From: Sipunculus nudus
Taxonomy: Eukaryota > Annelida > Sipuncula > Golfingiida > Sipunculidae
Length of the DNA stretch: 64,000 nucleotides
Direction of reading: 5' to 3'
Assembly (NCBI GenBank): GCA_026874595.1
Contig: CM049316.1
Location: 74,307,176-74,371,175, forward strand
The translations under genes and the position numbers were made by a program. The number at the start of each line of letters is the position of its first letter. Positions within the stretch are counted from its first letter, which is position 1. This document shows, piece by piece, positions 22,505-34,376 of the stretch. The notes beneath the pieces were generated by a model, which did no database searches, had not been told where the DNA came from, and saw nothing but the letters and a program-made list of their open reading frames with translations.

Positions 22505-25348
22505 TAAAATCAAAAGGAGAGTGTATTGCCTTATCTTTTACCCAGTGTATTCAGCTTTAAGCTTTATTTAATCAGACCCGCTTTCTTCGTTAATATTTGT
22601 TGTATTTCTTCTGTTTTGTTAGGTAAATTGAAGGGAGCTCCTGGACCTCGTGGGACGCCTTCGGCAGACCTAGAATAAACCTAACACCGTCTAGTAGCAT
22701 TTACAGGTAGTGATGTTGTCCTGGCGTGATATCGTAGCAAATATAACGAGATGTCTGCTTGTCAGTCACTGGTTGTTTGGTTTTAGTTACAATGTAAAAC
22801 AACTGAATTCATTTTCTATATCTGGTGTGCTTAACTTACAAATACTAACTCCTGCATATACTGATTGTGGAAAACTATGGGAGAGGTTCGAAATTAGTAT
22901 GTAGTACATATATGTCAGATAAATACGTTAAATATGATGTTCCTATGATTACTCAAACCAGTTAGTAAGAAAATTGTATAAACATATTGTACAACTCACT
23001 TTTTTTATTTTAGTTTTAAACATGTTAACTGAGGACCATTTGATGATGTGTCCGGAACGAAAGCTTAATTAAACCAGATTTAAATATAGACTTCTTTCTA
23101 TCATTTGTATGTGGTGTTTTGCAATTTATCCGTCCAGATGTTTCTTTTCGATAGTAAATGCGTGGAACATAAATGTTTGAATGGCTTGGTTATTTCTGAG
23201 AGTACAAGAGAGACGATGCAAGATTAGTTTTTAAACAAAACAGATTGCCCTCAGAGATGAATTTCCCTGTTTCTATCACTACGGAGGCAACGAACCCCCG
23301 CAGAGATGATCTTTGTGGTGCCCGCCCGTACGGCTCACAGCCAACCATGTCTCACCTTCACCATGTGGTCACACCCTCTAATACCGATTAATAGTTCAAA
23401 TAGCCATCAGATTGGTCCAAATCCATCCGTGAAATTATCATTTGTTTAATGGTGATATATATTTCCTCCAAAATTAAATTGATTTTCCAATGTTTGGTTT
23501 CTAACCCTCCATAAATTTCAACAAAATCTGTTTAATTCTGTTTATGAAAACATGTTGACAGACAAACCGTTGGTAAAGTAGGATACAAGTCGCCACCTGG
23601 CGGAGATATAATAAGCGAACTGAGAATGACCTAGGACAGGGTTAAGTTCGAATGTCCTACAACCGATGTCAGCATGCATCGGTTCTCCCTTTCCTCGGAG
23701 GAGTTTTCTCGCTCATTATAAGGATAACCTTCTGAAGGCACTGCACCACAGAATTCGAAGTTGTTTGTGTAGGAATATAATGTTGACACTCAAAGCACAA
23801 CAAACGAAAAAGTATTTGATCTTTAAACAACTTCATATTTTTGTGAAAGTATTTCATCTACTCAAGCATGTGCTTTATGAAATTGACGACACAAGCAGCA
23901 CCCGTGAATTTATCAACATATTATAACGAAGCGTATAATATGATCAATGTAAAGCCTTTGCATAAATAAGTGAACCTGTACTGGTTACAATATTTTAGAT
24001 CCCTTTAACAGACCTTAAATAAAACTATTACATGAATGGCTGAAGAATTAAATGCAGTACAATCATACAAAACATAAGGGTGCTTGCAATATAATGTAAA
24101 GAGAAACTGGGATAACAACTCACCCATATGGCCAACAAGAAATGTACACAATATAATTGACGCAGGGTTAAGTGTTATTCATTATCCTGCCAATGGAACA
24201 TGGTTAGAAAATAAAACCAAGTCAGGTTAAACACGTCACGTTCAGCACAGACCGTTCATATGTCATGATACATCTAGGCCCTGAGGATAAATACTTCAAA
24301 GGCCCAGTTCCAGTATAAGAAGGAGCTGGAGCTACAACCGAGCCAGTATACAATGTGTCACTTCAGTGTTCAGACAAACCTGGCATCCGAAGGGCTAATG
24401 CACATTAAAAAAAACACATGTCGGTTTGTCCAAAAATTGTCTGTGAGAAACATCTCATGGAAAGATGTCGCATTTATCCTTCAATTAGCGAAAAGTATTA
24501 GTTTTAAGTGAAGATTCCAGTGTATTGTACACAGCAGCCAATACCATTTTGAATTTATCGGTCGAAGCTTAGATGTATCCAGTATCACAACAGGCGCACA
24601 AATGTGATAACACGGGAATCCCCTTTCCTGGTTTTCTGCTCATACCACAGGGCAGACAGGCCCAACATGCTCTGACCCGGCCTTAGCATATCAGTTTTAT
24701 CACACCAGAAGCTCAGCTGCTGATAAGGCTGGTAAGACTAATGACCACTACAGTTTATATAAAAGTCCTGATGCCAGGATAATGTATAGTGTACTACTTA
24801 TATCATGAATTATTTTGTTATTATAAAAAAAAGGTCTTTGATATAGGCCGTTTTATAATTCTGTATTAGATCCTTTTGTGACCTATGTAGAGAACCCCCT
24901 TCAGGTTATAAATCTTCTTAGTATTTCAACACACTGGCATCCATTCTGAAGAAAAAAATAAAGAAAAACGATTGGCATTTTTTAACACAAAATGCGAACA
25001 TGTGAAAATGTGAACACACTTATTCTGACAGTTATGCATTAACAATGAAGTAATACAAGGGGAATGTTTCAATATAAAATGTTAAAAAATGTCCGTACAT
25101 GAAATCCCCATTATAGTGGTACGTGGTTATTTTACTTTTTCTGGACAGTTTGCAAACAGAGCAAACTATATCCACTTCATAAGTGTTGCCTCATACCACT
25201 GACACTTAGAATATATACACTGCTACAAATCGTGATATACCACAGCCAGGCTGGGAAACTCATCAAGCTGCAACAAGGCACACTGGATCGTTAATCACTG
25301 AGGATAACCCTCCCCTAACTTCTCTGGTTTCCACGGGAATAGGATCAC
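22505..25348. repeat. Gene-free; part is paralogous to 162-1860
   Basis: 22745-24250 aligns with the first 1.8 kb of the window (see that entry). 24250-25380 has no counterpart there and looks like added sequence. A short reading after a TTTGTTAG acceptor at 22620 (GAPGPRGTP, then a stop) resembles collagen G-x-y triplets but is too short to call. Confidence 0.5.
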
Positions 25349-25368
25349 TCCGGTTGGATCCAACCGGA
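25349..25368. repeat. Perfect 20-bp palindrome
   Basis: TCCGGTTGGATCCAACCGGA is its own reverse complement. It sits about 95 bp before the second 40-bp minisatellite array. No known site recognised. Confidence 0.9.
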
Positions 25369-25461
25369 ATCGGGCCTTTAAGGTGGTAGGACCTTTGTAA
25401 ATATATAATTAGAGAATTGTAAGGACAACGAATAATAACGACGAATTGGTATAAAAAAGCA

Positions 25462-25935
25462 GGACGAAGAGCACATACCTCCACCGAGACAAACAGACAG
25501 CACTCAGAGGTTGGAGACCTCCACCAAGACAAATAGACAGCATTCAGAGACACATACCTTCAACTAGGCAAACAGAAATAATAAGAGAGCATATATCTTT
25601 ATCAAGACAAACAGAACACCGAGAACATTTACCTCCATCGAGACAAGCAGACTGCTCTCAGAAAGCACATATCTCCCTACGAACAAACAGACAGCACTCA
25701 TAGTGCACATACCCCCACCAAGACACATAGCCTACACTTAGAGAGCCTAAACCTCCACCAAGACAGACAGCACTCAGAGGGCACACACCTTCACCAAGAC
25801 AAATAAACAGCACTCAGATAACACATACCTCCACCGAGACAAACATACAGCACTCAGAGAGCACATAACTCCACCAATACAAATAGACAGCATTCAAGGA
25901 GCACGAACCTCTTCCATGAAAAACATACAGGTATT
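25462..25935. repeat. 40-bp minisatellite array 2 (about 12 units)
   Basis: Same unit as the array at 1860-3890 (GAGCACATACCTCCACC, AAGACAAACAGACAGCACTC). The left flank is also shared: a TTTGTAAATAT...AGAGAATTGT phrase occurs at about 25394 and at about 1786. Array and flank were therefore copied together. Confidence 0.9.
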
Positions 25936-26052
25936 TGATATCACATCCCTGACCCATGCAAGAAAGGATGGGTTGATATCAGGATTTAGTCGCCCACAAA
26001 ACGAAGCACAGTTGATAATTATTTAGCAAACTAAGTATCCATTCTGATATGT

Positions 26053-26058
26053 TTTATT
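26053..26058 (-). terminator. Poly(A) signal AATAAA
   Basis: Minus-strand AATAAA about 40 nt past the stop of the candidate terminal exon ending at 26098. Such hexamers are frequent by chance in DNA this AT-rich. Confidence 0.3.
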
Positions 26059-26097
26059 AAGTCAAGTTGCTTAACTATGTTACAGATGGCTTCCTGG

Positions 26098-26356
26098 CTA
26101 TTTGTCTATGTGTAATATGTTAACACGGTTTAACAATGAATCAGGATTTGAGGTGAATGTATACTGGAAGCCTTTTTTGTCTATATAGCAGTATTCAAGA
26201 TAGAATTTATCTGTCTCTGCGTCAGTGTCCATGAAGAAACTCTCACTAGTGAGGACACTCTGGTAGAGGATTTTATAATATTTAGGAGTTTTGTACATTA
26301 ATGGATGAATAACATTGATACAGTTGACAAATAAGGTAGGTAAAGCAAAATAAATC
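26098..26356 (-). CDS. Candidate 3'-terminal exon, function unknown
   Basis: An open frame on the minus strand ends at a TAG at 26100-26098. About 86 codons follow a possible acceptor (AAG at 26359-26357, weak pyrimidine tract). The residue mix looks protein-like: an apolar stretch FALPTLFVNCINV, then an acidic stretch DTDAETD and an aromatic-rich stretch. An AATAAA lies about 40 nt after the stop. I do not recognise the family and see no upstream exon. The frame could be a chance opening. Confidence 0.2.
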
Positions 26357-26399
26357 CTTAATTTATAAACCCATCCCTCTCTATCTCTCTCTTTCTCCA

Positions 26400-28419
26400 A
26401 AGTAATTTATCTTGTCGTGTATAAATATTTTAATGTGTTAGCCCATCTTCATTTTCTCCCGCAGAATAGGAAATATATAAAAATGATATTTTAACATGGT
26501 AAAATACTTTAAATTTTCATATAGTTTGTATAGTTGCTTGACCAATCTACAAGCCATGGTGTGTGTAGGGCAAATACTATAGAGAAACACAGAGGTATAC
26601 CCGGACACGGACGAAGTAATGCCTGTCTAGTGGCCACTTCAGTCAGCAGAGGGAATGCACGTCTTGGTTCCATTTGCAAAATTAAAAATATAATATTTGT
26701 TCAAATCATAATGTGTTTTGGTTATCCTTATATGACTTTTAACGGATATTACATAGATAAAGTTATGATTTTAATGATAATGTCGTTGGGTAATTATTCT
26801 CTCCCTTCTGTGAATCACTATTCTTTGAGCAATGAATAATCTGCGATTAGGCAGCCGACTATGAATTGCAAAATGCTGCATTTGATCTTCATAAATATTA
26901 AAATGTCCCCTGACCTATACATCTTTACTGAAAATACAAGGGTTAAAGCGTGACTGGTGATTTTTTTATTACCAATGTTGCAACATTTTGAACATAACTT
27001 GTTATAAAACCTTTGTAAACATTATTTCTTCCCCTGGCGGAAATCATGCAAACACGAAACCTACCAGCAGTAATTTTTGTTTTTAAAGCCCACTAGGTGG
27101 CGTTTCTTATATTGATTTGCAATATGAAAACTATTCGGTACTGAACCACACACGCTCAACACAATTGTTACATCTAATTACAGTTTCGGCCTTCATTTGA
27201 CATAACAGAGATATACTGGAGAAAGCAGTCGTCCAATACAGAATGTCAAATATTTCACTCTGCTTGCTGTCATGACTTGCTTGTTCATGACTCCTGGTAT
27301 TTTCTGTTGATATTTTACTTGCTTACTCTGTTTGTAACAAATAGTAAGCAACTTAATAGACCCGCCTGGTATTATATTTCGGCTGTTTTCCAATGATGTG
27401 TAAGCGGGGTCAGGTATTAAAATTTCGTTCCTTGAGTGAAACACAGTATCAAACAAGTTTTGGCAGTGGGTGATTATTGAACAAAAGTACCGTAAGGAGA
27501 CCGAGCCAATTCATTTCCTTTCTCATACGCTTTGAAGAGCATCCGAAAACTCCCGTATCATTTTGTTTTCTTTCGTCTATATACAAGACCTTGGATGCCA
27601 GATCACAAATTTTAGTTTATTGCTTGATCACAGTAATAGAAAATATGGCGTTTTAACTTCTCGGGACCTAAATTTCAGACGACGCACTGAACAGACAATG
27701 AGGTTAATGATTAACTCACTGAATATATGCGATAACAAAACTTTCGGTCGTGTCTTTACATCAGCTATGAGGTATACACTTAAATAAATCAGCGTGCCTC
27801 TTTCACATTGCATACTAACATTTAACCTTAAATATAGTTTAAAGAAATATAGAGCTGAATGCCAAACAGGGACACCGTTTGTGGTCTGTATAAGAATGGT
27901 ATAATATCATTAAACACTTCTGATTAAAGTTTGTTTATTTTTATAAGATGAAAATAATCCGGTATGCAATGTCAGATCTTATATATGACAATGAATGTTA
28001 CAATTTTTTTAAAACTCTGAAGAAATCAAGTCAGGAGGCTATGTCTATATCAATACCGTCCTGTGCCGTACGGCTCCATATATGCAACTTGTAGGTAAAA
28101 ACTACTAACGGTGAACACTAAAGGTGGATACATATCTCATTGGCTTTACATTATAACGGGAAATTAACTCAGAAATTTTCAAACAAGGCCCAACCATTGA
28201 TTTAATTAGAGTTTTTAATTATTATTTAAGATACAGTTTCGTATTTATCTTAAATTCAGGCTAGTATGGGCTCACATTCCCAACATTTAAGTTATATTAC
28301 ATATGGACATATATATATTTGATATATTTATAGAATTTGCCACAAGCCAGAAACCGTATCTGAAGATCTTTTTTGAAAGGATAAGGTTTCTACTCAACGC
28401 TGTGTTATGCTCAACGCTT
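26400..28419. other. No gene seen
   Basis: AT-rich sequence with frames of 87 codons at most. None has splice context or a recognisable domain. Confidence 0.45.
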
Positions 28420-30277
28420 GGGATCAAATTACTTCGACATACTGTTCTACAGTATTTTACAGGTGGGTCAGGTGGGTTTTCCTCTGTCATTCCTCTTAGA
28501 TTTACAGTGGATTATATGTACGGTCTCGAAATAGATTTTAGTGATGATTACCTCCGTGAGGTATTAAATACATCAAAACTTTTGTTACTGGAGAAACTGA
28601 GGAATGAGTTCAACAAATGTTTAATAGCCTTATCCTGTGCAACTCCACATGGACATGGTCATGTGCTCATGTATACAACCTTGGAAAGCTGAACAAAATG
28701 TTTAAACATGTTGCGACCAGTCGATTTCATGATTTGTTAAGAAACAATGACTACTCGCTACTGCTTCCTCCAAACTTACTCGTAATTATGTTCAAAGAAG
28801 GCTTGGCGCTGCATTGATCAATGGGGGAGAATTTTTTAGACATTGGGCATCGCTTGGAGATACTGTGAAACACAGAGATCAAAGAAAAACTAACAACATG
28901 GTGTATTGAACAACATAAAAGAAATGATTTGAATTTCTACCCCCAGTTAAAGGATATCGTTGCTCAAAGAGCCACATGTATTATTATATTCTTCAATGGT
29001 CAAATTGAAGGTGCCTGCTCAGTAAGGAAATTGTTAGACATTTCCAAGTCAGACTCAACTGCGCAGATCACATGTATAAAAGTACCTCTGAGGAGATTTT
29101 ACTCTACAGAAGTTCAGAAGGAACATTGATATATCGGCTGAATATAAACAAATGGCTCCTACTCTCAGATCAATTCCTGTCTGCGCAGATGAACAAAGGC
29201 CAATTGCTTTTAGGGTTGGAAAAACAGGTGTAATGACATAATATGGCAGTCGTTTACATTCCGGTTAAGAACATGTAGCTGATGGCGGGGGACGGTTAAC
29301 AGATCCGACATCAATCATCGGGCCTCCTCCTGACATAAAGCATGGAGAATATTTTTGTATCAAAGCATTCTCTTTTGTGTGGGCTACGTAAGAGATATTC
29401 CACAATTAAGAATTTTTAAGCTTCCGGAGATCGGCTGGGAACGTGTTCCTTCCAAACGACTTGCAGTTTTTGTCTATTTGACAAATGGAAACAAATTGAG
29501 ATTAATAAGTCATTTCCCTTTTTTAATTGAAAAAAAAAACTGGGACGAAAACCCTTCCTGTCTCAGCACGGGTCAGGAATATCCTGACCAATGATCTACG
29601 ATTCGGGTAAGATTCGATTGCTCCTCCCTTGGACCTGTTCAGCCCTTTTGAAAGCTTCTTCAGGATAATCAGTCATGCTCTTGATGCCAAAGACAACGAT
29701 TTCCCACAAGGACGACCTTTATATGGGCAAGGCTTATCGGATGGTGTAAAAAATTTATCTTCTCAACAAAAAAAATGACTTATACAATGTCCAACGGCCA
29801 ATGGTGCCTCAATTATCGCCCTCCTTTAACAAATAACGATAGCTTTCTGTTAAAGGAATGTTGCATGGGCACATTAACGGTTGAGATTTATTCCGTTCCA
29901 ACGGGAAAAATAGAATGAGGAATTTCCTTTGCTTGTACGCCATGTAGACGACAGGATGGCCATTTCTATGTTATCCAACTACCGCCGAAATGTAACAGAG
30001 ATTACAACATTGAAAATCAGGTTGTTGTATCTACATTTGTGGATCCACTTGAAGATAGAATATGTGAATTTGATTTGGACAGGCCTCTGATTTTCTCTGG
30101 CACAACAGATGATGATATCACAGATGACTTTATATTCAATGATTTTAATATTGAGGGGATTGACTCAAGAGTTGCAAAGAGGATCATCATTCTACAGATT
30201 CTGGGGACTCTGAGGGACATTAAAATTTCTTCGAGGATTTGTAGAAGCTATAGAAATGAAAGGTCAGTTCTTTTGTG
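28420..30277 (+). pseudogene. BTB-BACK domain gene (kelch-like type?), decayed
   Basis: A run of pieces in changing frames reads like a BTB-BACK protein; many of these are substrate adaptors for cullin-3 ubiquitin ligases. From about 28433 comes a RHTVLQYFTGG segment, then VDYMYGLEIDFSDDYLREVL and NTSKLLLLEKL (28506-28605), the C-terminal half of a BTB fold. A frame change near 28615 leads into HVYNLGKLNKMFKHVA and RFHDLLRNNDYSLLLPP (28665-28785), the pattern of a BACK domain. After a stop, EKLTTWCIEQHKRNDLNFYP (about 28880-28940) fits the BACK end. Further frames to 30277 (for example HFYVIQLPPKCNRDYN near 29962) could be a worn beta-propeller, but no kelch repeat is clear. At least four frame breaks and no visible introns suggest a dead gene or an old retrocopy. 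The 5' half of the BTB domain was not found. Confidence 0.6.
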
Positions 30278-30421
30278 ACGTTTAAATACGTTTAAATATA
30301 TATATATATTTACAAAGAATAAGAAGAATAAGAGTAACACCTGTTAATTTTTATTTTTATTTTTTAAAGGCGTCGCTCCTTCTCTGTACCTACAGTTTGA
30401 CTACAGAGAAACACAGCAATA

Positions 30422-30425
<4 letters not shown>

Positions 30426-30473
<48 letters not shown>
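30426..30473. repeat. (TA)n microsatellite
   Basis: About 23 TA units. A shorter TA run is at 30296-30310. Confidence 0.95.
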
Positions 30474-30475
<2 letters not shown>

Positions 30476-30542
30476 TCTATAGGGTTCCTGCAAAAAACAC
30501 CTACTAGAGTGCTCTATAGTTTTACACCAGAGCTTATAACAA

Positions 30543-30706
30543 TACAAACAAAGAGGAATCAAGTTTTCTCAGACATTTTTTACGACTAATGGTTTGAACC
30601 AGTCCATTTCATTTCAATCAGACAGTCTTACCTGATGAGTGCAACATTTTGCAACTACGGAGTCATAAAAATGTCTGACGAAACTTGATTCCTCTCTATT
30701 TGTATA
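30543..30706. mobile_element. MITE-like inverted-repeat element
   Basis: Ends of about 45 bp are inverted copies of each other: GAGGAATCAAGTTTTCTCAG on the left, and its near complement, read on the other strand as GAGGAATCAAGTTTCGTCAG, on the right. They enclose about 75 bp. The unit lies between TA-rich tracts, which fits an insertion at TA. No coding capacity. Confidence 0.65.
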
Positions 30707-30709
30707 ATT

Positions 30710-32025
30710 ATATATATATATAATATATATTGCATAAAAATAATGAACCGTAGACGGTATCTCATTTATTTAAACAGACTCTGTAGTTAAAAGGATTTTT
30801 CTTTTTCTTTTCATGTTTATTCATAGGGTGTAATATATTCTGATACAAAATAACAATATATTGTATGTAAAGCTGTCATTGGTTTCTTTTATATGAGTTA
30901 AGCTTGATGAAACATACGGTATGTATTCCTTTGCGCAAGATTGTTCCTTTTAAGTATTTTACTTATGTCGGGTATAGTCTGCAGATAATTATCTTAACCA
31001 ATAAAGCACGCTTTTTCATTTTCCGTGCCAAATTTCCTTGGAAATTAAAGGAAGAATAAAATTAATAGTTAAAACAATTCTGATAATTGAATAAATGTTT
31101 CGACAAAACTATAGATATAACAAAATCTAAACATATACCTAATGCTGCTAGTCTTTGGAATTGATGCTCAATCAGACTATAGATTAAATGGCTCGTTTAC
31201 ATAGATTTAAGACTACTACTCCATATTTTAATGCTCTCAAGATAAGGATGTAACTTTAATCTTCACAGTCTATTGATTTAATGCTACTACTCTTTGTGCT
31301 ATTAATTATATGACAACTATCAAGCCATAGATTTTACGTGATAAGTATTTAAAATTTAAGGTAGCAGTCTATATGCTACAAATCTATAAATTTAGAGCCA
31401 TCAGTCTATATAGACCCTTTTTTTTGTAGAATATTTGAAAATAAGACAGCAACATGTACCTTCAAATTTATAATTTTGGTAGGCCACAATGATATATCCT
31501 TGGGCTAATAACCTACTGCATGTTTTGTTTTGTACCATACTATTGATCATCAACGTTTTACAAAAGACATACAGTTCTTTACATCCTTCAAACTAACTGC
31601 AATGGAAGAAACAGTAACTACTATCCAGGAGTGTGTAGCAGACATCCGGGAGATTGTGATCACGAATTAACTGTTATTTGACTGAACTAGTACTGAATGA
31701 TCCGTTAGTAGGCAGGCGTGTCTAAATACCAAAAGCTGCTTATGACCTTCGGGAATATTAAAATGACCTAGGCAATATAGACAGCTGTGTGCTGAATAAA
31801 GAAGATTAGTTGTTGGTGTATTCTCCATGACCCAAGTTACAGTATTTGAAACATAAGTCGTTACAGAAGCTGTACAAAATGTATTTCTTTCCCTGGGAGC
31901 AGACAATGCAGTAGCTACATCCACCTGCATTATTTTTTGCGCTAATGCGGGGTGACCTATTGAACTGCACGATAAAAACTTGCATTTCCAGATATCAAAA
32001 GGTTAAACTCTATACAACCATACAA
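30710..32025. other. No gene seen
   Basis: AT-rich spacer with scattered short TA runs and no exon-like frame. Confidence 0.45.
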
Positions 32026-32027
32026 GC

Positions 32028-32110
32028 TTAGCACAGTTGGTATAGTGGCTGGACCATCAATAATGCTGCAGGGTTGAGAATATGTGTTCCATATAATCAC
32101 CCACATTAAA
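32028..32110 (+). mobile_element. tRNA-like SINE head
   Basis: The A-box-like TTAGCACAGTTGGTATAGTG is followed after about 27 bp by a degenerate B box, GGGTTGAGAATATG. The arms do not fold as a functional tRNA. Confidence 0.4.
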
Positions 32111-32289
32111 CAAACCGGCTACACTTGTCGAGGTAAATATAGAAGTCATACCATATAAATGACCTGAAACAAGTCAGTTATCAGGCTTCTGTTGGCCATT
32201 TAGTTACTCATACTGCACCAGTATGTAAGCTATAATTTTATGTCCAAAGACAAACGATCTCGATAATACACTTCTGGAAGCTCCGACGA

Positions 32290-33327
32290 TGGCTTATTGT
32301 ACATTTACGTTATTGTACTAAAGTAATGTGCCAAGTACGAAATACTGAAATTATTAGAAACGACATTAACCGGAAGCTGAAGGCAAACCCGTCAAGTCGT
32401 AATTGATGTATTATGTTAATTTTGAAGATTAAAAAAAATTTCCAACACATCACATTCATTACGTCGTTAATGGGAGGGATTCGATTCGGATTGCCTTGTC
32501 TCGGTCAGCCTACTCAGATTTACACACGAATCATTAGATATGACATTGTTGTTTTCTCCTTGACAGCCGGACCATTCCCCGGTCCCATGTTTAAGTTAAA
32601 CAGTGCATTAGTCCTTTTCTATTGCTTAGCAAATGTTCTTAATGGTTTCTATAGCAAGAATATGATGGGTATTGGAAAACGTGTTCTTGCTTTTAAGTCA
32701 AATTTATATCAATCACTTCGATTTGCAATTATGAATACAAAAAATACCGCAGAACTCTGTCAAGGTACTCAGATAAACAAATATAAAAATCGGACCTCAA
32801 GTATCTAAAATATCCCCACACAAGATGATACAGCACCCTTGGTAAAAGAAACACTGAAATAAAAATAATATAAGAGCTAGGACATAGCACAGGTATATAA
32901 CACAGGTATGAGAGCTTCTTTGGCATGATTATGTTAATCCAACCCCATGGGAACATCATCATAATAATTTATAAGGAAAGGACGATACAGATAATCTCCT
33001 CTTGAAAGCATTTGCCTCACGCACACAAGTGGATGTTCTTGAAAAGACTTGCCGGTTTAATCTATGAAGGTTATTAGCTTAACGTATTTTTTAACCCTGT
33101 CGTACATCTAATGACCTAACGATCCCATTCAATGATAAAAAAGCGTTTAGTCTAACAAGAATGAAACAATTGCACTTTGATGTGGACAATGAGGAGTCAA
33201 CTTAACTTAAATGTGTGAGAATATTAAGAATAGTAATTTGTAATTTTAGTGTAATTTTATGATAAATATAAATGTAAAAGAACATAAGAACTAGATGTCG
33301 CCTACATATCAGAATGTGACTTGACTG
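32290..33327. repeat. Duplicated 3' flank of receptor gene A
   Basis: Matches 55190-56226 in the same orientation. Shared phrases include TGTACTAAAGTAATG, ATACTGAAATTATTAGAAACGA, CAGCACCCTTGGT and TGAGAATATTAA. It shows that the duplication covers the whole gene plus about 1 kb of 3' flank. A 131-codon frame here (32413-32808) is not preserved in the other copy and is probably not coding. Confidence 0.8.
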
Positions 33328-33333
33328 TTTTAT
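33328..33333 (-). terminator. Poly(A) signal AATAAA, gene A
   Basis: Minus-strand AATAAA about 170 nt after the stop codon of gene A. An AATAAA at the corresponding place after gene B (56232-56227) supports its use. Confidence 0.6.
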
Positions 33334-33501
33334 TGGAAAGGGATAGATATTCAGAATAAATTACAGGTTGGAATACAGGCTGGAGTATTAATAATATCAC
33401 AGACCGAGCTATATCCGATTTCGTGAGACACTAAAGTGTGCCTGTTTTCCAAATTTAAAATCATCCAGCATTCAAAGAACTAGGAAAGGACCAGTTCTTA
33501 G

Positions 33502-34301
33502 TTATGTAGAGTCTTCGCGCATTTCAATATATCCGGGGCCCGTCTTTTCTACCCTTTGGGGCGGAAGTGAAGGCCGAGATGTGATGTCATCAATGGGGAC
33601 GGCATACTCGTCCTCGTTGATGTATTCGTGTATAATGAGACCTGAGAACGGGTTATGGCCCTGCCGGGAGGGTAATGTTAATTTCTGACCCTTCACGCAG
33701 ACATAGCAAGAGGCTTCCGATGTGGGTCGTTCTCTGGTGAACAGCACATGCGAACTTGGATAAGGAAGAGGCGTTGGTTCCTCATCAGTTATAGATACTT
33801 CCTTTTTCTGGCTCCTGAATAAACATATGTTATGTAAAGAAATTCATATATTTTACCTTATATTTAATTAAAGTGAGACCTCAGTCAGGATTTACTTTTT
33901 TTCATTTCACCTTCCCGTCAATGTGTTTATTGCAATATATAAAACAAATGATTAGTTGTCATTCATAAATCCGTGCAGATGTAAAAAGTGTATCCTAAAT
34001 AATTGGAACACATCTAAGGTTCAGAAACATTCAGTTTGTTTCTATATAAGTAGTTACTTTGTGTTTTATTTTCTTGGAATAAGCAAATTATGTAAGAGCA
34101 GATAAGGAAATACAACACCTTCAGTTGGTATTTCTTACAACGATAAAGTAATTTATTATAAAGGTTTACCTGTTTCTCCTAAGCTTAAAATACAAGTATA
34201 TCAGTAGAAGAACAGCTAAAATCAGACCAACAATGACAAACGGAATAACAACAAGTTTGATAGAATCTTTCCTTCCATGATCTGCAAAAGAGGCAAGTGC
34301 A

Positions 34302-34376
<75 letters not shown>

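Noticed and set aside
22619-22676. Short collagen-like reading GAPGPRGTP after an acceptor-like TTAG
   Set aside because: Only three triplets before a stop; expected by chance in a window of this size.
32413-32808. 131-codon open frame on the plus strand
   Set aside because: It lies in the duplicated flank of receptor gene A, and its counterpart near 55320-55690 does not keep the frame, so coding is unlikely.
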